Origin: Halomonas ventosae
GTDB lineage: Bacteria > Pseudomonadota > Gammaproteobacteria > Pseudomonadales > Halomonadaceae
NCBI RefSeq assembly: GCF_004363555.1
Contig: NZ_SNZJ01000003.1
Span: 158,019-222,018 of the forward strand
Direction of reading: 5' to 3'
DNA: 64,000 bases
Below the pieces are notes generated by a model. It saw only the letters and a list, made by a program, of their open reading frames with translations. It was not told the origin of the DNA and did no database searches. Within the stretch, counting starts at the first letter, position 1; each line of letters opens with the position of its first letter. Position numbers and translations under genes: made by a program. Below are positions 36,871 through 44,585 of the stretch, piece by piece.

Positions 36871-37916
36871 GCCAGGAACTGACCCTGCAACTGATCGATA
36901 CCCATGCCGGCGGCGATGTCAGCCGCATCGTGGTCGGCGGCATCGAGCCCCTGCCCGGCGCCACGGTGCGTGACCAGATGCACTACCTGCGCGACGACGC
37001 CGACGGCCTGCGCAGGCTGCTGCTGGAGGAGCCCTACGGCATTCCCGAGATGTCGGTGGACCTGCTCGTGCCCGCCACCGACCCGGCCGCCGAGGTGGGC
37101 TACATCATCATGGAGGTGATGGGCTATCCGATCTACTCCGGCTCCAACACCATCTGCACCGCCACGGCGGTGCTGGAGAGCGGCCTGGTGCCCAAGCAGG
37201 AGGGACGCCAGCGCTTCAAGCTGGAGTCGCCGGCGGGACTGGTGCAGATCGAGGCCCTGGTCGAGAACGGCGTGGTGGAGTCGATCACCTGCGGCGGCCT
37301 GCCCAGCTATATCGACACCTACCGCGCCACGATCCATGTGCCCGGCATCGGCGACGTCACCTATTCGGTGGCCTACAGCGGCGGCTTCTACGCCCTGGTG
37401 GACGCCGCCGAGCTGGGCTTCCACCTCAACCGCGACGAGGAGCGGGAGCTCGCCGACTGCGCCCACCGCATCGTCGAGGCGATCCAGGCCGAGCGCGGCT
37501 TCTCCCACTACACCCTGGGCGACGTGGGCCCGCTGCCCTTCCTGCACTTCATGGGGCCGGTGGAGCAGGTGGCCGACGACTTCTACCGCTCGCGCTCGGC
37601 CACCTACGTGCACCCGGGGGTGATCTGCCGCAGCACCACCGGCACCGGCACCTCGGCGCGCCTGGCCCTGATGCGCCACGAGGGCACCATCGAGCCCGGC
37701 GACAAGCTGGAAACTGTCTCGCTGCGCGAGACCGGCTTCATCGGCGAGTTCACCGGCACGCGACAGGAAGGGACCCACACGGTCGTGGAGAACACCATCA
37801 CCGGCAAGAGCTACGTGCTGGCCCGCTCCGACATCGTGGTCAACTGCGACGACCCCCTGGTGGCGTGCGCCGGCCTGCACCACATCCTCAGCGCCGGCCA
37901 GGCCGCGCCCGACTGA
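36867..37916 (+). CDS. Proline racemase-family protein lacking both catalytic Cys
   Basis: 349 residues from the ATG overlapping the previous stop. The fold signatures IDTHAGGDVSRIVVGG and GTGTSARLALM place it in the proline racemase / hydroxyproline epimerase / trans-3-hydroxyproline dehydratase family. The first active-site segment, normally MCGHN-T-I, reads YSGSNTI (Ser for Cys), and the second, normally DRSPCGTGTS, reads CRSTTGTGTS (Thr for Cys, Cys for Asp). Thr at the second site occurs in the dehydratases; Ser plus Thr together is unusual. A lyase-type reaction is likelier than racemisation (inference). Confidence 0.85.
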   Translation: MSQELTLQLIDTHAGGDVSRIVVGGIEPLPGATVRDQMHYLRDDADGLRRLLLEEPYGIPEMSVDLLVPATDPAAEVGYIIMEVMGYPIYSGSNTICTATAVLESGLVPKQEGRQRFKLESPAGLVQIEALVENGVVESITCGGLPSYIDTYRATIHVPGIGDVTYSVAYSGGFYALVDAAELGFHLNRDEERELADCAHRIVEAIQAERGFSHYTLGDVGPLPFLHFMGPVEQVADDFYRSRSATYVHPGVICRSTTGTGTSARLALMRHEGTIEPGDKLETVSLRETGFIGEFTGTRQEGTHTVVENTITGKSYVLARSDIVVNCDDPLVACAGLHHILSAGQAAPD

Positions 37917-37953
37917 GTGCCGCTCGGAGGGCGGCGGGAAGACCGCGCCCCGG

Positions 37954-39060
37954 TCACCAGGTCCGGCGAAAACGCATGGCGGTGACCACGCGCTCCCGGG
38001 CCATCTCGACGGCCGCCTGACGGGGAAGTCCGCCGGCGGCCTCGGCCCGCTGCAGCACCTCGGTGACGTTGGCGCGGACCTTCTCCGCGATGCTCTCGAG
38101 GGCCTCCCCCTGGCGGCCGCCACGGTGCTCGACGGCCGCGCAGATCACCCCGCCGGCGTTGACGATGAAGTCCGGCAACACCAGCACGCCGCGCTCGGCG
38201 AGCCGCCGCTCCGCCGCCTCGGTGACCGGGATGTTGGCCCCCTGTGCCACCACCCGGGCCCGCAGCCGGTCCACATTGCCCTCGTGGATGACGTCGGGCC
38301 GAGCCGCCGGAATCCAGATGTCGCACTCGGCGTCGATGATCGCATCCCGCGGTCCAGCCTCCCCACCCGGGAACTCGGCCAGGCGACCGCCCTGGCGCTT
38401 CCAGTCGATCAGCGCCGGGACATCGAGGCCCTCGGCTCGCGCCAGGCTGCCCGCGGAATCCGAGGCCGCCACCAGCCGCGCTCCGCGCTCGGCAAGAAAG
38501 CGCGCGGCGTTCATGCCGACCGCCCCGAAGCCCTGGATGGCAACCCGCGCACCGGCGAGCGGAAAGGCCGCGAAGGGCTCGGCCGCCTCGAGGGCAACGG
38601 CCAGGCCGAACCCCGTGGCGCCGATCTCGTCGAGGGGGATGCCGCCGATCTCCCGCGGCAAGCCCACGGCGCGGCCGATGACGTCATGCACCCAGGCCAT
38701 GGCGGTCTCGTCGGTACCCATGTCCGGGCCCGCGATGTAGTCCTTCACGTCCTTCAGCGCATAGGCGTAGGCGCGCACCAGCCGCTCCTTGTCACCGGCC
38801 GGCATTGCGGGGTCGGCGAAGATGACCGCCTTGGCCCCGCCATGGGGCAGGCCGGCGGCCGCATTCTTCAGGGTCATCGCACGGGCCAGCCGTGCACATT
38901 CCGCCAGGCTCACGTCCGGTGCCATGCGCGTGCCGCCGATGGCCGGCCCGGCCGCCACATTGTCGATCACCAGGATGGCCCGGAGACCCGTGGCCGGGTC
39001 ATGCAGGTAGAGGACCTTCTCGGGCCCCAGGTCATCAACCAGCTCGAAGGCATCACCCAT
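37954..39060 (-). CDS. Glu/Leu/Phe/Val-type amino acid dehydrogenase
   Basis: 368 residues from ATG 39060 (MGDAFELVDDLGPE), preceded by GGGGAG; an ATG 15 bases upstream is possible. N-terminal dimerisation domain with GPAIGGTRM and the catalytic Lys in MTLKNAAAGLPHGGAKAVI, AGPDMGTDETAMAW, and a Rossmann domain VAIQGFGAVGMNAARFLAERGARLVA. It resembles leucine/valine/phenylalanine dehydrogenases (about 350-370) more than glutamate dehydrogenase (about 450). It deaminates a hydrophobic amino acid with NAD(P)+; exact substrate unknown. Convergent with the proline-racemase-family gene. Confidence 0.88.
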   Translation of the reverse strand: MGDAFELVDDLGPEKVLYLHDPATGLRAILVIDNVAAGPAIGGTRMAPDVSLAECARLARAMTLKNAAAGLPHGGAKAVIFADPAMPAGDKERLVRAYAYALKDVKDYIAGPDMGTDETAMAWVHDVIGRAVGLPREIGGIPLDEIGATGFGLAVALEAAEPFAAFPLAGARVAIQGFGAVGMNAARFLAERGARLVAASDSAGSLARAEGLDVPALIDWKRQGGRLAEFPGGEAGPRDAIIDAECDIWIPAARPDVIHEGNVDRLRARVVAQGANIPVTEAAERRLAERGVLVLPDFIVNAGGVICAAVEHRGGRQGEALESIAEKVRANVTEVLQRAEAAGGLPRQAAVEMARERVVTAMRFRRTW

Positions 39061-39161
39061 CGCCGCTCTCCCCATCGCGTCATCCCTGAGCTCAAGCTAG
39101 CAGGCTTCGCCCGACATGGCGCCATGCCCGGCGAGCCCGAGAGCCGGCGAGACGCCCGTCA

Positions 39162-40265
39162 TCAGCGCCGGCGCCAGTCCAGCTCAAAGGGCGTGATGTT
39201 TCGGAAGGCGCCGGTCCTGGCCATCTCGCGTCGCAGGGGAAAGGCCGCCAGGGCATCAATCGGGTCGAGTTCCGCCAGCCGGTCGAAGTCGAGGCCCTCC
39301 CACGCCTCGCGGGTGACCTTGGCGCTGAAGAGGTAGCTGGCCTGCAACTCGCTGCCCTCCGGGGCCTCGACCCGGCGATGGCCGGAGACCAGCACGTGCT
39401 CGATGCCCGGCAGGCGGGCGAAGACCGTGCCCAGCACCCGGAAGGCCACGCCATGCACGTGGCGCCGGTAGAGCTCGCGCTGTCGCGTGGCGCCGAGCTT
39501 GCGCGGCGAGAGCTTGAGGCGCTTGGCGGGCATGGTCCAGTAGCGATCGGGCATCTCCTCCTCGCCCGGCAGGTCGATGTCCAGGGCAATGGTGCGGCAG
39601 TCGTCACTCAGCTCGAAGTCGACCAGCGTCTCGCGCGGCCAGTCGAGCTCGTCAAGTCGTTCGGCCAGCGTCTGCTGCATGGCCTCGGGGTCGCTCCAGG
39701 CCGCCACCTCCTCGCGCTGCTGACGCTCGAACTCGCGGGCATCGAACTGGGCCTTCTCCCACTCCCAGGCACGATAGGCCTCGGCATGCGACGCCTCGCG
39801 GCGAGCGTTCTCCCGCTCGAGCCGTGCCCGAGCCCCCGGCCAGAGGGCATGCCGCCAGTCGGGCCGTTCCAGGGTCACCGGCGCGGGAGGAGGCACCGGG
39901 TAGTTGCGCGGCTGATAGCCGGCCGCCTCCGGTGGCGGCGTCTGCTCGTGCAGGCGCTCGAGCCGGTCGAGCTCGGCATTGAGCAGCTCGCAGTGGGTCT
40001 CGAGCGCTGCGCGTATCGCCGCCTCGCCCTGGCGGCGCAGCGCCCGGGCCTCGGCATCGGGAAGGCGGCGTCCATCGGGATGCCGGTAGCGGATCTCCCC
40101 GCTGGCGGCGATGTCGAGCTGCACCGGCAGTTCCTCGCCGCTTTCACCGGTTGCCAGGGACAGATGGATACCGGGCGGGCCGACCGAGAGCCCGGGACGC
40201 AGCCTGCAGGTAAGGAGTCGCGCACCGGGTGCGAGACGAATGCGACGCTGGAAGCGAAACCCCAC
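39162..40265 (-). CDS. DUF4236 domain protein
   Basis: 367 residues from GTG 40265 (VGFRFQRRIRLAPGARL), with AGGGAGAGG upstream. The first 55 residues are a DUF4236 domain (SVGPPGIHLSLATGESG). The middle is a charged helical region rich in Arg/Glu (about 95-200), and the C-terminal 160 residues are alpha/beta (DFELSDDCRTIALDIDLPGEEEMP). The long open frame to 40445 is rejected because it breaks the domain start. DUF4236 occurs in small phage-like and chromosomal proteins of unknown function. Single gene. Confidence 0.8.
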   Translation of the reverse strand: MGFRFQRRIRLAPGARLLTCRLRPGLSVGPPGIHLSLATGESGEELPVQLDIAASGEIRYRHPDGRRLPDAEARALRRQGEAAIRAALETHCELLNAELDRLERLHEQTPPPEAAGYQPRNYPVPPPAPVTLERPDWRHALWPGARARLERENARREASHAEAYRAWEWEKAQFDAREFERQQREEVAAWSDPEAMQQTLAERLDELDWPRETLVDFELSDDCRTIALDIDLPGEEEMPDRYWTMPAKRLKLSPRKLGATRQRELYRRHVHGVAFRVLGTVFARLPGIEHVLVSGHRRVEAPEGSELQASYLFSAKVTREAWEGLDFDRLAELDPIDALAAFPLRREMARTGAFRNITPFELDWRRR

Positions 40266-40406
40266 GATGGCCTCTCCCTGATGACCGGTCCAGCTACAGG
40301 GTACTGCACTGGCCGTCATTCGTGACAAACGATGTGACCGCCGCAGGCAGGCTGGCCCCTCAGGCCCCGCGGCCCCGCCAGGAGGCAGAGGGGCACGCAC
40401 CAACGA

Positions 40407-40440
40407 AGACGCCGCCTGAAGCAGGGCTTCAGGCGGCGTT
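40407..40440. terminator. Terminator for tRNA-Ala
   Basis: Perfect 14-bp stem ACGCCGCCTGAAGC / GCTTCAGGCGGCGT with an AGG loop, 14 bp beyond the tRNA 3' end. TTTT follows on the plus strand and CTTCGTT on the minus strand. Confidence 0.8.
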
Positions 40441-40454
40441 TTCATGAAGGTGGT

Positions 40455-40530
40455 TGGTGGAGCCTAGCGGGATCGAACCGCTGACCTCAACACTGCCAGT
40501 GTTGCGCTCTCCCAGCTGAGCTAAGGCCCC
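40455..40530 (-). tRNA. tRNA-Ala (GGC)
   Basis: 76 nt including an encoded CCA. All arms pair: acceptor GGGGCCU/AGGCUCC, D-arm AGCUCAGCUGGGAGAGC, anticodon stem CAACA/UGUUG with loop CUGGCAG (anticodon GGC), and T-arm AGCGG UUCGAUC CCGCU. Confidence 0.97.
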
Positions 40531-40561
40531 ACGTCGTTCCCGCCTTGCGAGAACGAGGCGA

Positions 40562-40590
40562 ATATTACGCAGCCCATTCGGAAGCGTCAA
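40562..40590 (-). promoter_or_regulatory. tRNA-Ala promoter
   Basis: On the minus strand: TTGACG, exactly 17 bp, TAATAT, ending 31 bp before the mature tRNA 5' end. Near-consensus sigma-70 promoter. Confidence 0.8.
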
Positions 40591-40756
40591 CCCCATGAGG
40601 GCAATTTCACTCTTCTGCCTTGGGCCAATTCCCCTTAGGGACGGGATGTGCCACCCTACCGGGACTGATACCGAGCCGGCCGACATGTTGGCATCTTCTT
40701 AGCCAGGCCCCATCTCGGGACGACACTCACCCACCACGTTTTCAGGAGCGTCAGCG

Positions 40757-41404
40757 TTGATCAGGGTTCTCGTCGCCGATGACCATCACCTGGTACGGAC
40801 CAGCATCGCCCACCTGCTGAATGCCGAGCGCGGGATCCGCGTGGTCGGTGAGGCCGCGGATGGCGAGGAAGCCATCACCAAGGCGCGCAAGCTCGAACCG
40901 GACATCGTGCTGATGGATATCCGCATGCCCGGGATCGGCGGCCTGGAGGCCACCCGCAAGATCAACCGCTTCACCAGCGACATCCGCATCCTGGTGCTGA
41001 CCGCCTTCATCGAGGAGACCTTCGCCCAGCGCCTGCTCGAGGCCGGGGCCCACGGCTTCATCAGCAAGGGCTGCCAGCATGACGAGATGGTCGAGGCGAT
41101 CCACTGCGTGTTCGGCGGCAAGCGCTATGTCAGCCCCGAGATCGCCCAGCGGCTGGTGCTGTCGCGCATCGATGCGCCGGACAACCCCTTCGACCAGCTC
41201 TCCCAGCGTGAGCTCCAGGTGGCGATGATGGTCGTCAACTGCCAGCGCGTCGCCGACATCGCCGACCGCATGTTCCTGAGCCCCAAGACCGTCAACACCT
41301 ACCGCTACCGGATCTTCGAGAAGCTCGGCGTGACCTCCGATGTGGAGCTGACCCACCTCGGCCTGCGCCACGGCCTGGTCGACGGCTTCAGCGACGCTGA
41401 CTGA
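40757..41404 (+). CDS. gacA: Response regulator GacA/UvrY
   Basis: 215 residues from a TTG start (40757) with AGGAG eight bases upstream. Receiver with DDHHLVR, phospho-Asp in [20 protein letters not shown], and GFISKG; LuxR-type DNA-binding domain [12 protein letters not shown]...[19 protein letters not shown]. Very close to E. coli UvrY over the whole length. It answers the BarA/GacS kinase and activates small RNAs that titrate CsrA/RsmA; a candidate RNA of this kind is at 57.57 kb. Conserved neighbour uvrC follows. Confidence 0.97.
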   Translation: MIRVLVADDHHLVRTSIAHLLNAERGIRVVGEAADGEEAITKARKLEPDIVLMDIRMPGIGGLEATRKINRFTSDIRILVLTAFIEETFAQRLLEAGAHGFISKGCQHDEMVEAIHCVFGGKRYVSPEIAQRLVLSRIDAPDNPFDQLSQRELQVAMMVVNCQRVADIADRMFLSPKTVNTYRYRIFEKLGVTSDVELTHLGLRHGLVDGFSDAD

Positions 41405-41472
41405 GCGCCTTGCCGGGGGCTCCGATCTGGTAGAATGAGGCCTCCGCTTCCCGTCTACGGCACGCCGTTTCC

Positions 41473-43287
41473 ATGAGCTTCGATTCCCGCGACTTCCTCG
41501 GCAGCGTCAGCGAATCCCCGGGGGTCTACCGCATGCTCGACGAGCACGGCGAGACCCTCTATGTCGGCAAGGCGCGTCGCCTCAAGGCCCGCCTGGCGAG
41601 CTACTTTCGCGGTGCGCTCAACACCAAGACCCAGGCCCTGGTCGGCCGCATCGCCGACATCCAGGTGACGGTGACCAACAGTGAGACCGAGGCCCTGCTG
41701 CTCGAGCAGACGCTGATCAAGGAGCTGCGCCCGCCCTACAACATCCTGCTGCGCGACGACAAGTCCTACCCCTTCGTCTTCGTCAGCGACCGCCACCCCT
41801 TCCCCGCCCTGGAGTACAAGCGCGCCCGGGTGCGCCATAACGATGGCCGCTACCTGGGCCCCTACCCCAGCAGCGGCGCCGTGCGCGAGAGCCTGTCGCT
41901 GATGCAGAAGATCTTTCGCATCCGCAACTGCGAGGACAGCGTCTTCGCCCACCGCACCCGACCCTGCCTGCAGTACCAGATCCAGCGCTGCAGCGCGCCC
42001 TGCGTGGGCCATATCAGCGAGGCGGACTACCGGCGCGACCTCGAGCATGCAGTGATGTGCCTCGAGGGCAGGAGCGAGGCGGTGACCCGCGAGCTGAGCG
42101 AAGCCATGGAGGCCGCCAGCGCCCGCCTCGACTTCGAGGAGGCCGCCCGGCTGCGCGACCAGGTCCAGCACCTGCGCCAGATGCAGCAGCGCCAGTTCGT
42201 CGATACCGGCGGCGGTGACGCCGACGTCTTCGCCCTGGCCAGCCGTCCCGGGGCACTGTGCATCTCGGTGCTCACGGTGCGCCAGGGCCGCCTGCTGGGG
42301 GCCCGCCACCATGCCCCGGCCAACGGGCTCGACCTGGGCCCGGAGGCGCTGCTCGGCGACTTCATCAGCCAGTTCTACCTGGGCCAGGCCAGGGAGATCC
42401 CCGCGGAGGTGATCACCAGCCACCCGGTACCGGACGCCGACCTGATCGCCCGGGCGCTGGGGGAGCGCGCCGGCAAGCGCATTCGCCTGACCGATCAGGT
42501 CCGCGGTCATCGCGCCCAGTGGCGGGAGCTGGCCCGCACCAATGCCGAACAGCAGCTGGCCAGCCAGCTGGCCAGCCAGACCCAGCTCTCGAAACGCTTC
42601 GCGGCCCTGCGCGAGGCCCTGGCGCTCGAGGACACCCCCCGTCGCCTGGAGTGCTTCGACATCAGCCACAGCCATGGCGAGGCCACCGTGGCTTCCTGCG
42701 TGGTGTTCGACGAGAACGGGCCCCGCAAGTCCGACTACCGTCGCTTCAACATCGAGGGCGTGGCCGCCGGCGACGACTATGCCGCCATGCGCCAGGCCTT
42801 GATCCGCCGCTTCAAGCGCCTTGCCGACGGCGAGGGTGAACGGCCTGACATCCTGGTCGTCGACGGCGGCAAGGGGCAGCTGAACATGGCCCGGGAGGTG
42901 TTCGCCGAACTGGGCGTCAGTGGCGTCACCCTGCTCGGCGTGGCCAAGGGCACCACCCGCAAGGCGGGGCTCGAGACGCTGTTCGTCGAGACCGTCGACC
43001 GCAGCCTGGACCTCGACGGCGCCTCCCCGGCCCTGCACCTGATCCAGCACATCCGCGACGAGTCCCACCGCTTCGCCATCGCCGGTCACCGGGCACGCCG
43101 CGACAAGACAAGGCGCACCTCCACCCTGCAGGATATCCCGGGGGTGGGGCCGCGTCGCCGACGCGAGCTGCTGCGCTTCTTCGGCGGCCTGCAGGGGGTC
43201 AGGCAGGCGAGTCGCGAGGAACTGGCGCGGGTTCCCGGCATCAGCGCCACCCTGGCCGAGACGATTCATCGCGCCCTGCATGGATGA
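41473..43287 (+). CDS. uvrC: Excinuclease ABC subunit C
   Basis: 604 residues. It makes both incisions in nucleotide excision repair. GIY-YIG domain (GVYRMLDEHGETLYVGKARRLKARLASYF), Cys motif FRIRNCEDSVFA...RCSAPCVGHI, a UVR motif (LDFEEAARLRDQVQHL), an RNase H-like C-terminal nuclease (LECFDISHSHGEATVASCV, ILVVDGGKGQLNMA) and a tandem HhH (LQDIPGVGPRRRRELL, ARVPGISATLAE). A TAGAAT box lies 37 bp upstream. Confidence 0.98.
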   Translation: MSFDSRDFLGSVSESPGVYRMLDEHGETLYVGKARRLKARLASYFRGALNTKTQALVGRIADIQVTVTNSETEALLLEQTLIKELRPPYNILLRDDKSYPFVFVSDRHPFPALEYKRARVRHNDGRYLGPYPSSGAVRESLSLMQKIFRIRNCEDSVFAHRTRPCLQYQIQRCSAPCVGHISEADYRRDLEHAVMCLEGRSEAVTRELSEAMEAASARLDFEEAARLRDQVQHLRQMQQRQFVDTGGGDADVFALASRPGALCISVLTVRQGRLLGARHHAPANGLDLGPEALLGDFISQFYLGQAREIPAEVITSHPVPDADLIARALGERAGKRIRLTDQVRGHRAQWRELARTNAEQQLASQLASQTQLSKRFAALREALALEDTPRRLECFDISHSHGEATVASCVVFDENGPRKSDYRRFNIEGVAAGDDYAAMRQALIRRFKRLADGEGERPDILVVDGGKGQLNMAREVFAELGVSGVTLLGVAKGTTRKAGLETLFVETVDRSLDLDGASPALHLIQHIRDESHRFAIAGHRARRDKTRRTSTLQDIPGVGPRRRRELLRFFGGLQGVRQASREELARVPGISATLAETIHRALHG

Positions 43288-43353
43288 GTCAGGCCCCGGC
43301 GGATAGAATGAGGGGGTTTCCGGTATCTCCCAAGGCAAGGACCGCACCTCCCG

Positions 43354-43905
43354 ATGAACATACCCAACCTGCTCACCCTGGCCAGAATCCTCTTCATCCC
43401 GCTGCTGGTGGTGCTGTTCTACTTGCCCTTCGCCTGGAGCATGCCCCTGGCCGCCGCCCTGTTCGCCCTGGCCGCGGTGACCGACTGGCTCGATGGCTAC
43501 CTGGCCCGGCGCTGGGACCAGTCCACGCCCTTCGGCGCCTTCCTCGACCCGGTGGCCGACAAGCTGATGGTGGCCGTGGCCCTGGCCCTGCTGATCGAGC
43601 GCTACGAGGCCATCTGGCTGACCCTGCCGGCACTGGTGATCATCGGTCGCGAGATCGTCATCTCGGCCCTTCGCGAGTGGATGGCCGAGATGGGCAAGCG
43701 CGGCCAGGTGGCGGTCTCCTGGATCGGCAAGGTCAAGACCACCCTACAGATGGTCGCCCTGCTGGTGCTGCTGGCCTTCGCTCCCGGCACCCCCGTGGCC
43801 CTGCTGGGCGTGGCGACCCTCTACGTGGCGGCCCTGCTGACGCTCTGGTCGATGTTCCTCTACCTCAAGGCGGCCTGGCCGCACCTGAGCAGCTCGATGC
43901 GCTGA
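43354..43905 (+). CDS. pgsA: Phosphatidylglycerophosphate synthase
   Basis: 183 residues. CDP-alcohol phosphotransferase motif D-G-x2-A-R-x8-G-x3-D-x3-D is seen in [23 protein letters not shown]. Five to six membrane helices, inner membrane. It makes PGP from CDP-diacylglycerol and glycerol 3-phosphate. The order gacA/uvrY-uvrC-pgsA-tRNA-Gly is conserved in gammaproteobacteria. Confidence 0.96.
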   Translation: MNIPNLLTLARILFIPLLVVLFYLPFAWSMPLAAALFALAAVTDWLDGYLARRWDQSTPFGAFLDPVADKLMVAVALALLIERYEAIWLTLPALVIIGREIVISALREWMAEMGKRGQVAVSWIGKVKTTLQMVALLVLLAFAPGTPVALLGVATLYVAALLTLWSMFLYLKAAWPHLSSSMR

Positions 43906-43922
43906 AGGGTAGTGAAAAGTGT

Positions 43923-43950
43923 TTGACAGTCACCGACTTATCCGTATAAT
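43923..43950 (+). promoter_or_regulatory. Promoter of the tRNA-Gly cluster
   Basis: Perfect TTGACA (43923-43928), 16-bp spacer, perfect TATAAT (43945-43950), 15 bp before the mature tRNA-Gly. It should drive the tRNA-Gly, the repeat array and probably tRNA-Cys and tRNA-Leu, since no terminator was seen between them. Confidence 0.88.
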
Positions 43951-43965
43951 TCGCTCTCGAGTCAG

Positions 43966-44040
43966 GCGGGAATAGCTCAGTGGTAGAGCATCGCCTTGCC
44001 AAGGCGAGGGTCGCGAGTTCGAATCTCGTTTCCCGCTCCA
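43966..44040 (+). tRNA. tRNA-Gly (GCC)
   Basis: 75 nt with encoded CCA (GCGGGAA...TTCCCGCTCCA). Anticodon stem TCGCC/GGCGA with loop TTGCCAA, anticodon GCC; T-arm GCGAG TTCGAAT CTCGT. Confidence 0.97.
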
Positions 44041-44307
44041 GACTCAAGGCAACATCGTGAGTGGAAGAGTGCGACAGCGAGGGTCGCGAGCTGGAAGGCC
44101 AGCCCCGTCGAATCTCGTTTCCCGCTCCAGACTCAAGGCAACATCGTGAGTAGAAGAGTGCGACAGCGAGGGTCGCGAGCTGGAAGGCCAGCCCCGTCGA
44201 ATCTCGTTTCCCGCTCCAGACTCGCAAGCAGTAACAGAGTCATTGCGTGCGACAGCCAGGGTCGCGAGCCGGTGCGCCGGTCCGATCGAAGCTCGTTTCC
44301 CGCTCCA
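44041..44307 (+). repeat. Three 89-bp tandem units derived from tRNA-Gly
   Basis: Units at 44041-44129, 44130-44218 and 44219-44307, all exactly 89 bp. Each ends with the last bases of the tRNA-Gly just upstream (CTCGTTTCCCGCTCCA, including CCA) and also keeps its GGGTCGCGAG variable/T-stem. The acceptor 5' strand and the anticodon arm are lost, and 15-16 bases are inserted in the T-loop. Units 1 and 2 differ at one base; unit 3 differs at many. The insert forms a hairpin in all three, CTGG/CCAG in units 1-2 and CCGG/CCGG in unit 3, a compensatory change. GACTC/GAGT(C) at the 5' end also pairs. Not a normal tRNA; transcribed with tRNA-Gly. Confidence 0.92.
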
Positions 44308-44333
44308 TTCCCCACGAATGGCACGACTCATGA

Positions 44334-44407
44334 GGCTGGATGGCAGAGTGGTTATGCAGCGGACTGCAACTCCGTGTACGCCGGTTCGATTCCGACTCCA
44401 GCCTCCA
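44334..44407 (+). tRNA. tRNA-Cys (GCA)
   Basis: 74 nt with encoded CCA (GGCTGGA...TCCAGCCTCCA). Anticodon stem CGGA/TCCG with loop CTGCAAC, anticodon GCA. Confidence 0.96.
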
Positions 44408-44440
44408 TCATTCCCCTAGCTGCCCGCTCGGAACCGTGCC

Positions 44441-44527
44441 GCCCGGATGGCGAAATTGGTAGACGCAAGGGACTTAAAATCCCTCGGTGGCAACACCGTG
44501 CCGGTTCGAGCCCGGCTCCGGGCACCA
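44441..44527 (+). tRNA. tRNA-Leu (TAA)
   Basis: 87 nt, class II with a long variable arm (TCGGTGGCAACACCG) and encoded CCA. Anticodon stem GGGA/TCCC with loop CTTAAAA, anticodon TAA. Confidence 0.96.
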
Positions 44528-44585
44528 GCTTTCCTGCACCCTTCCGGCAAGCGTCGGGCGCGACCCTCCAACGGGACGCCGTGAC

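Noticed and set aside
39061-39075. ATG at 39075 as start of the amino acid dehydrogenase
   Set aside because: The GGGGAG between the two ATGs serves the downstream one at the right distance.
44041-44307. CRISPR array
   Set aside because: Units are contiguous without spacers, and they match the neighbouring tRNA. No cas genes.
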